From the NCBI GenBank assembly GCA_036351675.1, contig JAZBPO010000140.1, positions 1 through 13,625 of the forward strand: 13,625 nt of DNA, read 5' to 3'. Below, one piece after another: positions 1 to 7,412 of this stretch. The notes beneath the pieces are model-generated. The model saw nothing but the letters and a program-made list of their open reading frames with translations. It ran no database searches and was not told the origin of the DNA. Made by a program: the position numbers and the translations under genes. How positions within the stretch are numbered: the first letter of the stretch is position 1; each line of letters opens with the position of its first letter. The DNA comes from JAZBPO01 sp036351675. Its GTDB lineage: Bacteria; Pseudomonadota; Gammaproteobacteria; Pseudomonadales; Azotimanducaceae.

Positions 1-83
1 CACCCCCGCCCTTCGCCCCCTGCGCCGGGTGGGCGCCCCGCCGCCCCGGATGCGACACCCTCTCCGATCGCAACGAACAGCAC

Positions 84-1295
84 CTAGGCCCCCGCCAGCA
101 AGGACAGGATCTCGGCCAGGTCCTCGTCCGTGACCCCAGCAGCCCCCAGCACCTCGGCCGTATCGGCCCCCAGCACCGGCGGCTCGTGCCGGATCGACGC
201 CGGACTCCCGGAAAAATCGAGCGGCGGCCGCACCGCGCGATAGGTACCCGCGACCGGATGCTTCCGCTCCTCGAACATGCCCACCGCGTTCAGATGCGGA
301 TCGTCCAGCACCTCGCCATTGCGGTTCGCCCGCATGGCCGGGATCTGCGCCTCACCAAGCAGGGTCATCCACTCGTCCGTGGTGCGCGTCCGCGCCACCT
401 CCTCGATGAGCGCGTAGAGCTCGTCCGTGTGCTCCGTGCGCGAGGCGTGGCCCGCGAAGCGCGGATCCTCGGCGAGATCGGCACGGCCACCGAGCTCGAA
501 GAAGCGCGTCCACTGATCGTCCAGGTAGGGAACGATGCAGATGAAGCCGTCGGCCGTGGCATAGGGCTTGCGATTGATGCTCGTGGTCCGCGTATAGCCC
601 ATGGGCCCGTCTATCGCCGGGAAGGTCTGGCCGTAGAGGTTCTCCACCATGTGGAAGTGCGTGAAGGCCTCGAACATGGGCACGGAGACGAACTGGCCCT
701 CGCCCGTCGTGGCGCGGTGGTAGAGCGCCGCCGTGGTCGCGCCGAAGGCATAGAGCCCGGCGGACTTGTCCGCGATGACCGAGGGCGCGTACTGCGGCGG
801 GCCACCGTCACGCAGCGTCGCGAGATCGGCGAAGCCCGTGGCGCCCTGCACGAGATCGTCGAGCGCCTGGCGACCCGCGTAGGGCCCCTCGGCGCCGTAG
901 CCGGCACAGTGCACGTAGACGATCGAGGGATTGAGCTCACGAACCGCTTCGTAGCCGAAGCCGAGGCGCTCCATGCCCGCGAGACGCACGTTGTGGAAGA
1001 AGACGTCGGCGCCCTCGAGGAGCTTGGTCAGCGCGCGCTTGCCGGCGGCCGAGGAGAGATCCAGGGCCACGGAGCGCTTGTTGCGGTTCAGGGCCATGAA
1101 GATCGGGCCGAGGCCCGGCGTGGGCGTGGCGCCGGCGTGGCGCATGACCTCGCCACCGGAACGCGGGTTCTCGATCTTGATCACCTCGGCGCCGAGGTCC
1201 GCCAGCATGAGCGAGGCGAAGGGGCCGAAGACGATGGTGGACGCGTCGACGACGCGCACGCCCGCGAGCGGGCCGCCGCGTGCGGGGTCGGTCAT
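84..1295 (-). CDS. Class III CoA-transferase (CaiB/BaiF family)
   Basis: 403-residue cytosolic enzyme of the family III CoA-transferases, which move CoA between organic acids through an enzyme-bound aspartyl-CoA thioester. The N-terminus has the typical GVRVVDAST and LADLGAEVIKIE stretches (residues 12-42). A RNKRSVALDL segment (71-80) follows. The probable nucleophile is Asp176 in VIADKSAGLYAFG, at the place of the catalytic Asp of formyl-CoA transferase and CaiB. Length is normal for the family (about 380-430). The ATG start is preceded by GGTGAG about 6 nt upstream. It lies 57 nt downstream of the ferredoxin gene on the same strand, so the two are probably co-transcribed. The acid substrate cannot be read from sequence; homologues serve carnitine, oxalate, bile-acid, 2-methylacyl and aromatic-acid pathways. 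The family call is firm, the substrate open. Confidence 0.95.
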   Translation of the reverse strand: MTDPARGGPLAGVRVVDASTIVFGPFASLMLADLGAEVIKIENPRSGGEVMRHAGATPTPGLGPIFMALNRNKRSVALDLSSAAGKRALTKLLEGADVFFHNVRLAGMERLGFGYEAVRELNPSIVYVHCAGYGAEGPYAGRQALDDLVQGATGFADLATLRDGGPPQYAPSVIADKSAGLYAFGATTAALYHRATTGEGQFVSVPMFEAFTHFHMVENLYGQTFPAIDGPMGYTRTTSINRKPYATADGFICIVPYLDDQWTRFFELGGRADLAEDPRFAGHASRTEHTDELYALIEEVARTRTTDEWMTLLGEAQIPAMRANRNGEVLDDPHLNAVGMFEERKHPVAGTYRAVRPPLDFSGSPASIRHEPPVLGADTAEVLGAAGVTDEDLAEILSLLAGA

Positions 1296-1352
1296 GGTGA
1301 ACTCACCGGACGCCCGCGCCCGTGGCGGACGCGGGGCGAGGGAGGTCGGCGA

Positions 1353-1673
1353 TCAGCCCTGGAACTCGGGCAGATCGACCACGAGGCCGTCGAGATCCGC
1401 CGTGAAGGGAATCTGACAGGACAGGCGCGAGGTCTCCTGGCGCTCGGGGTTCAGGTCGAGCATGGACTCTTCCATGTCGCCGATCGTGCCCGTCTTCGCG
1501 AACCAGTCCGGCTTCACGTACACATGGCAGGTGGCGCAGGAGCACTGGCCGCCGCAGTCGGCATCGATGCCGGGTACGCCGTTCTGGATGGCGTTCTCCA
1601 TGACCGAGATGCCCTCGGTCGCCACGACTTCGTGCTTCGTGCCGTCGTGCTCGATGAAGGTGATGATCGCCAT
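1353..1673 (-). CDS. [2Fe-2S] ferredoxin, adrenodoxin/putidaredoxin type
   Basis: 106-residue soluble electron carrier. Cluster ligands are visible as Cys40-x5-Cys46-x2-Cys49 in DADCGGQCSCATCHVY, plus Cys86 in RLSCQIPF. This is the spacing of vertebrate-type ferredoxins that feed cytochromes P450 or Rieske oxygenases, rather than the plant type. An acidic stretch (about residues 64-78, GDMEESMLDL) matches the partner-docking region of this family. I chose the ATG at 1673 (MAIITFIEHDGT). The alternative GTG at 1691 adds only MEKRRH, has no ribosome-binding site, and its first codons contain the GGAG (1686-1689) that would serve the ATG. No P450 or reductase gene is in the window; the partner may lie outside it. 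First gene of a likely two-gene transcript with the CoA-transferase. Confidence 0.93.
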   Translation of the reverse strand: MAIITFIEHDGTKHEVVATEGISVMENAIQNGVPGIDADCGGQCSCATCHVYVKPDWFAKTGTIGDMEESMLDLNPERQETSRLSCQIPFTADLDGLVVDLPEFQG

Positions 1674-1718
1674 GTGTCGTCTTTTCTCCACGGAATGACT
1701 GAGCGGCCGGGATTCTAG

Positions 1719-2018
1719 TGGCGCAGCGGCCCGTTGACCATGCGTTCGGTCACGGCGGCGCTGTTCATGCGCCCCGACGAGTACTGGACCGAGGACCAGC
1801 AGGCCGCCGTGTACCGGGCCCAGTTCGACATGCAGTCGCGCATCCCCTTCCTGCGCGGCACCTCACCCGGGATCCTCGAGGACTTCCGTACGCCGAAGCG
1901 GCCCTTGCCGGGCATCCAGGACTACTTCGATCGCAAGGGGCTCGTGAACGGCAGGGGGCGGCGCACGGCGGCATGGCAGGTCGTGCACGATCACTACGCG
2001 CGGCTGCGCCGCCGCTGA
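1719..2018 (+). pseudogene. C-terminal relic of a GH2 glycosidase (beta-glucuronidase/galactosidase-like)
   Basis: A plus-strand frame, open from just after a TAG at 1716-1718 to the TGA at 2016-2018, encodes only the extreme C-terminus of a glycoside hydrolase family 2 TIM barrel. The recognisable parts are WTEDQQAAVYRAQFDMQSR, then IPFLRGTSPGILEDFRTPKR, then PLPGIQDYFDRKGLV. In intact GH2 enzymes this sequence follows the SEFGA nucleophile region and closes the barrel. The acid/base and nucleophile glutamates, the sugar-binding and immunoglobulin-like domains and any signal peptide are absent; the sequence immediately upstream is the ferredoxin 5' region. Possible starts are TTG 1734 or ATG 1740, neither with a good ribosome-binding site. 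I read it as a truncated remnant rather than a working gene. The homology is from remembered family sequences and should be confirmed by search. Confidence 0.72.
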
Positions 2019-2025
2019 AGCAGGC

Positions 2026-2787
2026 TCAAGCGGGGCGCAGACCGTAGCGCGCCGGATCCTCGGCGATGCGCTGCTCGGCCTCGGCCCAGGAGACGGGATT
2101 GCCGACGTCGAGCAGCGGGCCGGTCTGCTCCCAGCCCTGAAGCGGCTCGCGCGTGTGCAGCCAGGCGAGGAAATGGCCCGGCGCGTCGCGGTGACCGCCG
2201 GCGTCGAGATACTCGCGGACGCGCCCCAGGGCGGTGGCCTGGAAGTAGTAGAGCGGCGCGGAGGACCAGGGGCCGATCGGTACCTCGGGCTTCTCGACGA
2301 AGGCGACGACGCGGCCGTCCGCGGCGAGTTCGAGATTGCCGCGCAGGCGCTGGTCCTCGAGATCGGGATTCCGGCGCACCGCGACCACACTCGATCCCGT
2401 CGCGCGACCGCGGTCCACGAGCGGGCCCAGTTCGAAGCCGAGCACGTTGTCCGCCGCCAGCACGAGCGCGTCCTGGCCGGCCCCGAGCCGTTCGAGGGCG
2501 AAGGCGAGATCTCCGATCGCCCCGAGCCGCGACTCAGCGTCCCTCGCCCCGTCGTCGAGGATCTCCACGTCGTTGGCACCGCTGCCCCGCTGCCAGGCGC
2601 GGAACTGCTCGAGATAGTGATGATTGCTGACGAGCAGGATGCGCTCGACGTCCGGCAGGCACCGCACCCGGGCGAGCAGGTGATCGAGGAGCACCATGCC
2701 GCCGACTTCCACCAGCGCCTTCGGCCGGTCACCGATGATGTGCACGAGACGCGTGCCGAAGCCCGCGGCGAGGAAGACGACGTTCAC
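2026..2787 (-). CDS. Sugar-phosphate nucleotidyltransferase-like protein (NTP_transferase family)
   Basis: 253-residue single-domain enzyme of the Rossmann-like nucleotidyltransferase family, which makes NDP-sugars or related activated alcohols from NTP plus a phosphorylated substrate. Visible motifs are the N-terminal LAAGFGTRL loop (residues 6-14) with DRPKAL and Lys23, metal-binding Asp113 in LAADN, FVEKP (163-167), and a C-terminal LLDVGNP (226-231) matching the DIGTP motif. No left-handed beta-helix acyltransferase tail is present. The start is a GTG overlapping the TGA of the kinase gene (GTGA, 2784-2787), implying translational coupling. Following a galacturonokinase-like kinase directly, it could use the sugar 1-phosphate made there. 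That is inference from context; CTP- or GTP-using homologues such as LicC-like enzymes are also possible. Last gene of the operon; it converges on the GH2 relic 7 nt away. Confidence 0.9.
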   Translation of the reverse strand: MNVVFLAAGFGTRLVHIIGDRPKALVEVGGMVLLDHLLARVRCLPDVERILLVSNHHYLEQFRAWQRGSGANDVEILDDGARDAESRLGAIGDLAFALERLGAGQDALVLAADNVLGFELGPLVDRGRATGSSVVAVRRNPDLEDQRLRGNLELAADGRVVAFVEKPEVPIGPWSSAPLYYFQATALGRVREYLDAGGHRDAPGHFLAWLHTREPLQGWEQTGPLLDVGNPVSWAEAEQRIAEDPARYGLRPA

Positions 2788-3992
2788 AGCGGCCCCGCGC
2801 CCGCGGCGGGCCGGCTCGCGAGAGCGAAGCTGTCGCGCGCGAGTTCGGGCCGGAGGCGGGCGTAGCGATCGATCGCCTCCGCCGCGACGTCCTCCGCTGC
2901 GGCGCAGTCGACGAGCGCCACGCAGCAACCCCGGAAACCGGCACCGGAGAAGCGCGCCCCGTGTACGCCGGGAAGCGCGTCGAGTGTGCGAAGCAGGTCG
3001 ACCATCGGTGGACTTCCCGTCTCGTAGTCGTCGATGGAGCTGCGCGCGGAAGCCCTCATGGCCGCGCCGAAGGCCTCCACATCGGAACGCTCCCATGCCG
3101 CGAGGGCCGCGTCCACTCTCTCCGTCTCGGTCAGGAAGTGCCGCGCTCGCCGCGCGAGCGGTGCCGGCAGGCCCGGGCCATGCTCGGCGAGCAGCGCGCG
3201 CGGCAGATCGCCGAGGCGCGGCGCCGGATCCGGGAAGGCGCAGCGTTCCGCGAGCAGGCGCGCCGCCGCCCGACACTCCGCGACGCGGTCGTTGAAGCGC
3301 GAGCCGGCGACCAGTGCTTCCCGCTGCCCGGCCGACACGGCGAGAAAGCAGACGTCCGCCGCGGCGGCGGAACGTACCGTCCGATGCCCGAGATCGCGCG
3401 TGTCGATGCGCAGCAGAGCGCCGGCTTCCGCGAGTACCACCGCAGCCGGATCCAGCAGCCCGTTCGCGAGGCCGAGGAAGTCCTGCTCGATGCTGCCCTG
3501 GGCACGGATCAGTGCGGTGGCGCCGAGCCGGACGCCCGCACGCTCCGTGAGCGCCAGCAGATAGGCGATGCCCGCCGCGGCGGAGGAGGAGAGCCCGGAC
3601 TCGCCGAAGGCCCCGTCGACGAGCCCGATCAGGCCCGCCGGCACGATTCCCTGCGCGCGCAGCGCGGCGACGGCGCCGCGCGCGTGGTCGCCCCAGTCAC
3701 CCTGCGCCGTGAGCGCCGCGTCGAGCGGGATTCGCACCGTACCCGGGAAATTCCGGCTCGCCAGCGTGAGGTGGCCGTCGTCGACGGGCAGCCAGGCAAT
3801 GAGCAAGGCGTGCTCGAGGCCGAGCGCGCAGACGGGGCCGAACTGATGGTCGACGTGAGCGCCGACGGGGCAGATGCGGTAGGGCGCGCGGACGATGCGC
3901 ACCGTTTCCTCGCTGCGAGCCGCGCGCGCCGCGAGCTCGCGGCGAAGCCCGGCGGCGCGCGCCTCCAGTGCTGGCGCGCGCAGCGCCTTCAC
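2784..3992 (-). CDS. GHMP-family sugar kinase, galacturonokinase-like
   Basis: 402-residue kinase of the galactokinase/GHMP superfamily, predicted to phosphorylate the anomeric hydroxyl of a sugar or uronic acid with ATP. Motif 1 is APYRICPVGAHVDHQ (36-50), replacing the galactokinase GRxNxIGEHxDY. Motif 2, the ATP loop, is ESGLSSSAAAG (131-141). The probable catalytic Asp181 lies in NGLLDPAAVV, where galactokinases have DQ. Motif 3 is GARFSGAGFRGCC (345-357). Motif 1, the SSIDDYETG segment (318-326) and motif 3 resemble my recollection of Arabidopsis galacturonokinase (GalAK) more than bacterial GalK. Galacturonic acid is therefore the leading substrate guess; galactose or another hexose remains possible. 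The GTG start overlaps the upstream PLP enzyme's TGA (GTGA, 3989-3992), and its own stop overlaps the nucleotidyltransferase start the same way. Family firm, substrate inferred. Confidence 0.9.
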   Translation of the reverse strand: MKALRAPALEARAAGLRRELAARAARSEETVRIVRAPYRICPVGAHVDHQFGPVCALGLEHALLIAWLPVDDGHLTLASRNFPGTVRIPLDAALTAQGDWGDHARGAVAALRAQGIVPAGLIGLVDGAFGESGLSSSAAAGIAYLLALTERAGVRLGATALIRAQGSIEQDFLGLANGLLDPAAVVLAEAGALLRIDTRDLGHRTVRSAAAADVCFLAVSAGQREALVAGSRFNDRVAECRAAARLLAERCAFPDPAPRLGDLPRALLAEHGPGLPAPLARRARHFLTETERVDAALAAWERSDVEAFGAAMRASARSSIDDYETGSPPMVDLLRTLDALPGVHGARFSGAGFRGCCVALVDCAAAEDVAAEAIDRYARLRPELARDSFALASRPAAGAGPL

Positions 3993-4957
3993 GCCGCCAG
4001 CACCGCCTGAAGCTCCGTCGGGGTGAGGCGAGCGCCGCAGGAGATCACGGCGACGCGCGCATCCGGTTCCCGCCGCAGGAACTCCGCACCGGCCGCCAGC
4101 GCCACGCCTGCCGCGCCCTCCACGAGCTGATGCTCCTCGAGGATCATGCGCCGCACCGCGTCCACGATCGCGTCCTCCTCCACCCGTACCCAGTCCGCGA
4201 CGAGATCGCGGCAGACGGGGAAGGTGATCGCGCCCTCCTCGATGCCGCCGGCCGTGCTGTGGGAGAGCGTCGGGCGCGCGGCCACCTCGATGATGCGGCC
4301 GGCCGCCACCGACGCGGCCATGGCCGCGTCGGCCGCCGGCTGCGCACCGACGACCCTGGCACCCGGCAGGGCATGCGCGACCCAGGTGGCGATGCCCGAG
4401 ACGAGCCCCCCACCGCCCACCGCCACCACGACCGCGTCGAGGCCCGGCCACGCGAGCTCGTCGAGCTGCGAGAGGAGTTCGACGGCGATGGAACCCTGCC
4501 CGGCCGCCACGACGGCATCGTTGTAGGGCGAGACGAAGGTGCGGCCGTCCGCCGCGCCGATGCGGCGCGCCTCGCGTTCCGCATCGGCGCAGTCCCGACT
4601 CGCCACGCGCAGCACGGACGCCCCGAGGCGCTCCAGGCGCCCGGTGATGGCACGGTCCGTGTCCTCGGCGACGCAGACCGTGACGGGCACGCCGAGGCGG
4701 CGGCCGGCCGTCGCGACGCCGATGCCGTGGTTGCCCGTCGACGCCGTGACGACGCCGCGTGCGCGCTCCGCGTCGTCGAGCGCGAGCAGACGCGCGAGGG
4801 CGCCGCGGAACTTGAAGGAGGAGGTGTGCTGGAGATGCTCGGCCTTCACGGCCATGGGCGCGCCGAAGGCTTCCGTGAGCAGGACCGGCGTCCGGCGCAC
4901 GTACGGCGCGAGGCGTGCGGCGACGGTCGCGACGAGATCGGGGCTCAGGTCGACCAC
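3989..4957 (-). CDS. PLP-dependent serine/threonine dehydratase-family enzyme (fold type II)
   Basis: 322-residue enzyme of the tryptophan-synthase-beta fold: threonine ammonia-lyase, serine racemase or hydroxyectoine-utilisation dehydratase type. Lys49 in SFKFRGA (47-53) is the Schiff-base lysine. STGNHG (73-78) and the glycine loop GGGGLVSG (181-188) hold cofactor and phosphate. YNDAVVAAGQG (145-155) and EGAAG (280-284) are also family features. The usual SGGN near the C-terminus is SCGAR (306-310). There is no C-terminal ACT regulatory domain, so it resembles the short catabolic or racemase form rather than biosynthetic IlvA. The start is GTG with a GAGGG ribosome-binding site that overlaps the stop of the upstream outer-membrane-factor gene; the gap is 12 nt. 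Its presence inside an exporter/uronate-kinase operon is unexplained; a beta-hydroxy or beta-amino acid substrate is plausible. Confidence 0.92.
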   Translation of the reverse strand: MVDLSPDLVATVAARLAPYVRRTPVLLTEAFGAPMAVKAEHLQHTSSFKFRGALARLLALDDAERARGVVTASTGNHGIGVATAGRRLGVPVTVCVAEDTDRAITGRLERLGASVLRVASRDCADAEREARRIGAADGRTFVSPYNDAVVAAGQGSIAVELLSQLDELAWPGLDAVVVAVGGGGLVSGIATWVAHALPGARVVGAQPAADAAMAASVAAGRIIEVAARPTLSHSTAGGIEEGAITFPVCRDLVADWVRVEEDAIVDAVRRMILEEHQLVEGAAGVALAAGAEFLRREPDARVAVISCGARLTPTELQAVLAA

Positions 4958-4969
4958 GTGCGCCGTCCC

Positions 4970-6403
4970 TCAGGATTCCTCGAGGCCGAGGCTCGGCAGA
5001 TCGACGGTCGCGGCCGCGTCCTCCGCTTCCGCGATGCGCCGTTCGAGTTCCGCCGACAGGAAGCGTACGCGCGCGTCCGCCGCCGCCTCCTCGCGGATGT
5101 TGACGAGGAAGAAGTCGCTCGCCCCACTCTCGAAGCGCCGCACTTCGGCCTGCTGCATGAGCCGCGCCTGGGTGACTTCCTCCGAGGCGATGTTGACCAG
5201 CTCCGTGGCCGCATCGAGTTCGACGAGGATGTTCCGCACCTCGATCTCGATGCGCTCGGACAACTGGCGCTCCGCGAACAGGATCGCGTCGCGTTCCGCG
5301 CGCTCTGCGGCGAGTTCGCCTCTTGCCCGGCGTCGCTGCAGGGGCACGGAGAACTCGAGGCCGACGATCGTGTCCGTGGTGTCGCGGGAACTGCCGCCCT
5401 CGCCCGTCTCACCGAGACCGTCTCCGACCTCGACCTTCAGATCCACGCGCGGACGCAGCTCGTTCTCGCCGAGTGCGATCCGGTTCTCGGCCCGCGCGAT
5501 GGCATTGCGCAGGAGCCGCAGCTCGGGCCGCTCGAGGAGCGCCGCCGAGACGTCGCTGCCGGAGACGGGTTCGACGTGGGCCTCGGAATCGCGCACGTCG
5601 GGCAGGCGCTCGGGCTCCGGCGCCCGTGGACGACCGTCCTCGTCGCGCAGGTAGAACGCCAGATCGTTCGAGGCGAGCTCGAACTCCCGGCGTGCGGCGC
5701 GCGCGAAACGCTGCCGCCGCAGGATGTTCTGGCGGTTCTCCGTCAGGAAGATGCTCGCGCGCGCGCCGGACTCGACCTCGCGCTCGAGGCCGGCCTCGCG
5801 CTCGAGGGCGATCTTCACGAGGTTCTCGTAGACGGCGAGCTAATGGCCGGTCTTCACCCAGCGCCAGTAGGCGACGAGGGCGCGCTGCTGGACACCGATG
5901 CGGGTCAGCAGCACCTCCAGATCCGCCGCTTCCAGGGCGATGCGCGCGTCACGCTCCGCGAAGCGCGCGTCGTCGATGAGCCGGTCGCGCAGCAGCGAGA
6001 ACACGACGCCGACCTTCGCCTTGCCGCCCCGGGAGGTGAAGTTCTCGTCCTGATAGACCGGGAAGTCGCCGCGCGAGAGGCCATAGCTGCCATAGACCTC
6101 GGCACCGAGGGGGCGGAAACGCCGCGACGCCTTGCCCTCGAGCACGCGGCCGTCGTAGAAGCCACCGGCCCAGCCGAGACCGTCGGCGGAGAAGACGACG
6201 TCGAAGGCGCCCTGCGAGGCGAGCACGTCGCCCGCGGCGGCGCGGCGCTGCGCGAGCGCTTCGAGGATCGCGGGGAAGTGCTGCGCGGAAGCCTCGAGCA
6301 CCTCGCGCGGCGCCAGGGCGCGCTCGGCCTGCGCCGATCCCGCGACGATCAGCAGCAGGAGGACGAGACAGCGCGGAAGTCTGTGACCCTCAACCCTGGG
6401 CAC
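4970..6403 (-). pseudogene. TolC-family outer-membrane efflux protein, interrupted by an in-frame TAG
   Basis: Read through the stop, this is a 477-codon outer-membrane factor of the TolC/OEP family, normal length, the exit duct of a tripartite exporter. It starts at GTG 6403 (GGAG 10 nt upstream), overlapping the adaptor gene by 14 nt. A signal peptide has hydrophobic LVLLLLIVAG and a cleavage site after AQA (residue 26). The first half runs to YWRWVKTGH, where codon 188 is TAG (5840-5842). The same frame continues with LAVYENLVKIALERE and stays open for 289 codons to TGA at 4970, through typical heptad-rich helices with RPELRLLRNAIARAE (about 286-300) and EFSVPLQRRRARGELA. The two halves join in the usual TolC repeat layout, so the break is a point change, not a frameshift. 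It may be a nonsense mutation, a sequencing error, or readthrough. Restart at GTG 5818 would give an unexported fragment. Confidence 0.85.
5840..5842 (-). other. In-frame amber codon splitting the TolC-like gene
   Basis: On the minus strand the codons read GGC CAT TAG CTC GCC, between the conserved YWRWVKTG and LAVYEN segments. CAG, AAG or GAG to TAG would each be a single-base change at the first position. No frame change occurs on either side. No suppressor tRNA is visible in the window. Confidence 0.9.
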
Positions 6404-7409
6404 GCTGCACGAACTCCGGCGGGAAGTTGTTCAACTGGCGCCAGATCTCGTAGCCGACGGGCACGGTCTCGAACAGGACCCAGCCCCGCGCCTTGGACCC
6501 GAAGCGGACGTAGTCCTGCTTCGGCCAGGGGTGCGGATCGCTCTCGTCCTCCGTGACCAGCACACGGAAGCGACCGCTGGCGTTGGCCGAGGGGTCCACG
6601 GCGACGACCTTGCCGCCGAAGGTGCCCACCGCGACGGAGGGCCAACCGCTGAACTGCACGATCGGCCAACCCTCGAACTCGATGCGCACCTTCTGACCGG
6701 GGCGCACGAGCGCGACGTCGCGGCCATCGATGTAGAGCTCGATGGCACGCACGACGTTGTCGGGCACGAAGGTGGCCATGACCTGGCCCGCGCTCGCGAA
6801 GGTCGCGTCCCCGCCGGCGTTCACGCGGAGGATGGTCCCGTCGCGCGGCGCACGGACGATCTGGACCGACTGTCTGGAGAGGTTCACGTCCACGCGCTGG
6901 AGCTCCGCGGCGGCCTCGGCGACCGGCGCCCGCAGTTGCTCCACGCGGATCCGGGCCTGTTCCAGCTCGCGGCGCGCAGCGAGACCCTGCTCGAACAGCT
7001 CCGTGGTCCGTCGCAGATCGATCTCGGCGGTCTCGCGCGCAGCCTCCGCGGCATCGAGCTTGGCGAGCACCTGCGCACGCTCCGCGTTGAGGCGTTCGAG
7101 GAGCTGGGGATCGTTGTCCGCGATGCGCACGATCGGATCGCCCACCTTCACGTGGCTACCGTCGCGGACGTACCACTCCATGATGCGCCCGGGCACGAGC
7201 GCGTTGATCTCCTGGAGCCGATCGTTCGGGTTCAGCGCCGTGACCGTGCCGGCACCCATGGTGGTCTGCACCCAGGGCGTGAAGTAGAGGAACGACGCCG
7301 CGAAGATCGTGAGGCCGACGATGAGCGCACCGACGACCCGCGCGATCCGGGGCTGCTTGATCCCGTGCAGCGTCGTGAAACAGGCATCGTGGAGCGCGTG
7401 ATAGGCCAT
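6390..7409 (-). CDS. HlyD/membrane-fusion-protein family periplasmic adaptor
   Basis: 339-residue inner-membrane-anchored adaptor that would link the ABC-like protein to the outer-membrane factor. After a short cytoplasmic N-terminus there is one membrane segment (about residues 23-44, ending FLYFTPWVQ). The first half of a lipoyl/barrel-sandwich domain follows, with LVPGRIMEWYVRDGSHVKVG (71-90). A long Ala/Glu/Arg-rich coiled coil (about 101-188) is the TolC-docking hairpin. The second lipoyl half is VRAPRDGTILRV-like, starting IVRAPRDGTI. A beta-barrel region with VRPGQKVRIEFEGWP follows. The ATG start has GGGAG 9 nt upstream, within the tail of the ABC-like gene; the gap to that gene's stop is 3 nt. 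No residue defect is visible. Family firm; cargo unknown. Confidence 0.93.
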   Translation of the reverse strand: MAYHALHDACFTTLHGIKQPRIARVVGALIVGLTIFAASFLYFTPWVQTTMGAGTVTALNPNDRLQEINALVPGRIMEWYVRDGSHVKVGDPIVRIADNDPQLLERLNAERAQVLAKLDAAEAARETAEIDLRRTTELFEQGLAARRELEQARIRVEQLRAPVAEAAAELQRVDVNLSRQSVQIVRAPRDGTILRVNAGGDATFASAGQVMATFVPDNVVRAIELYIDGRDVALVRPGQKVRIEFEGWPIVQFSGWPSVAVGTFGGKVVAVDPSANASGRFRVLVTEDESDPHPWPKQDYVRFGSKARGWVLFETVPVGYEIWRQLNNFPPEFVQRAQG

Positions 7410-7412
7410 GAC

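Noticed and set aside
1296..1307. GGTGA-AC-TCACC inverted repeat at the CoA-transferase ribosome-binding site
   Set aside because: Very short arms and a 2-nt centre cannot form a stable hairpin; probably chance.
186..1718. Long plus-strand open frame of 510 codons
   Set aside because: It lies antisense to the CoA-transferase and ferredoxin, is full of Arg/Gly/Ala/Glu/His with no family motif, and is typical of a GC-rich shadow frame.
2788..3276. N-terminal extension of the nucleotidyltransferase frame to 3276
   Set aside because: It overlaps the kinase gene, and the AAGFGTRL motif must lie close to the N-terminus in this family.
3993..4451. N-terminal extension of the kinase frame to 4451
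   Set aside because: It overlaps the PLP enzyme gene and is Gly/Arg-rich without motifs. The GTG at 3992 with a GTGA overlap gives the expected kinase length.
3968..6556. 862-codon plus-strand open frame
   Set aside because: Antisense to the kinase start, PLP enzyme and TolC-like gene, all of which show real motifs. Its composition is low in hydrophobic and aromatic residues and it has no recognisable domain.
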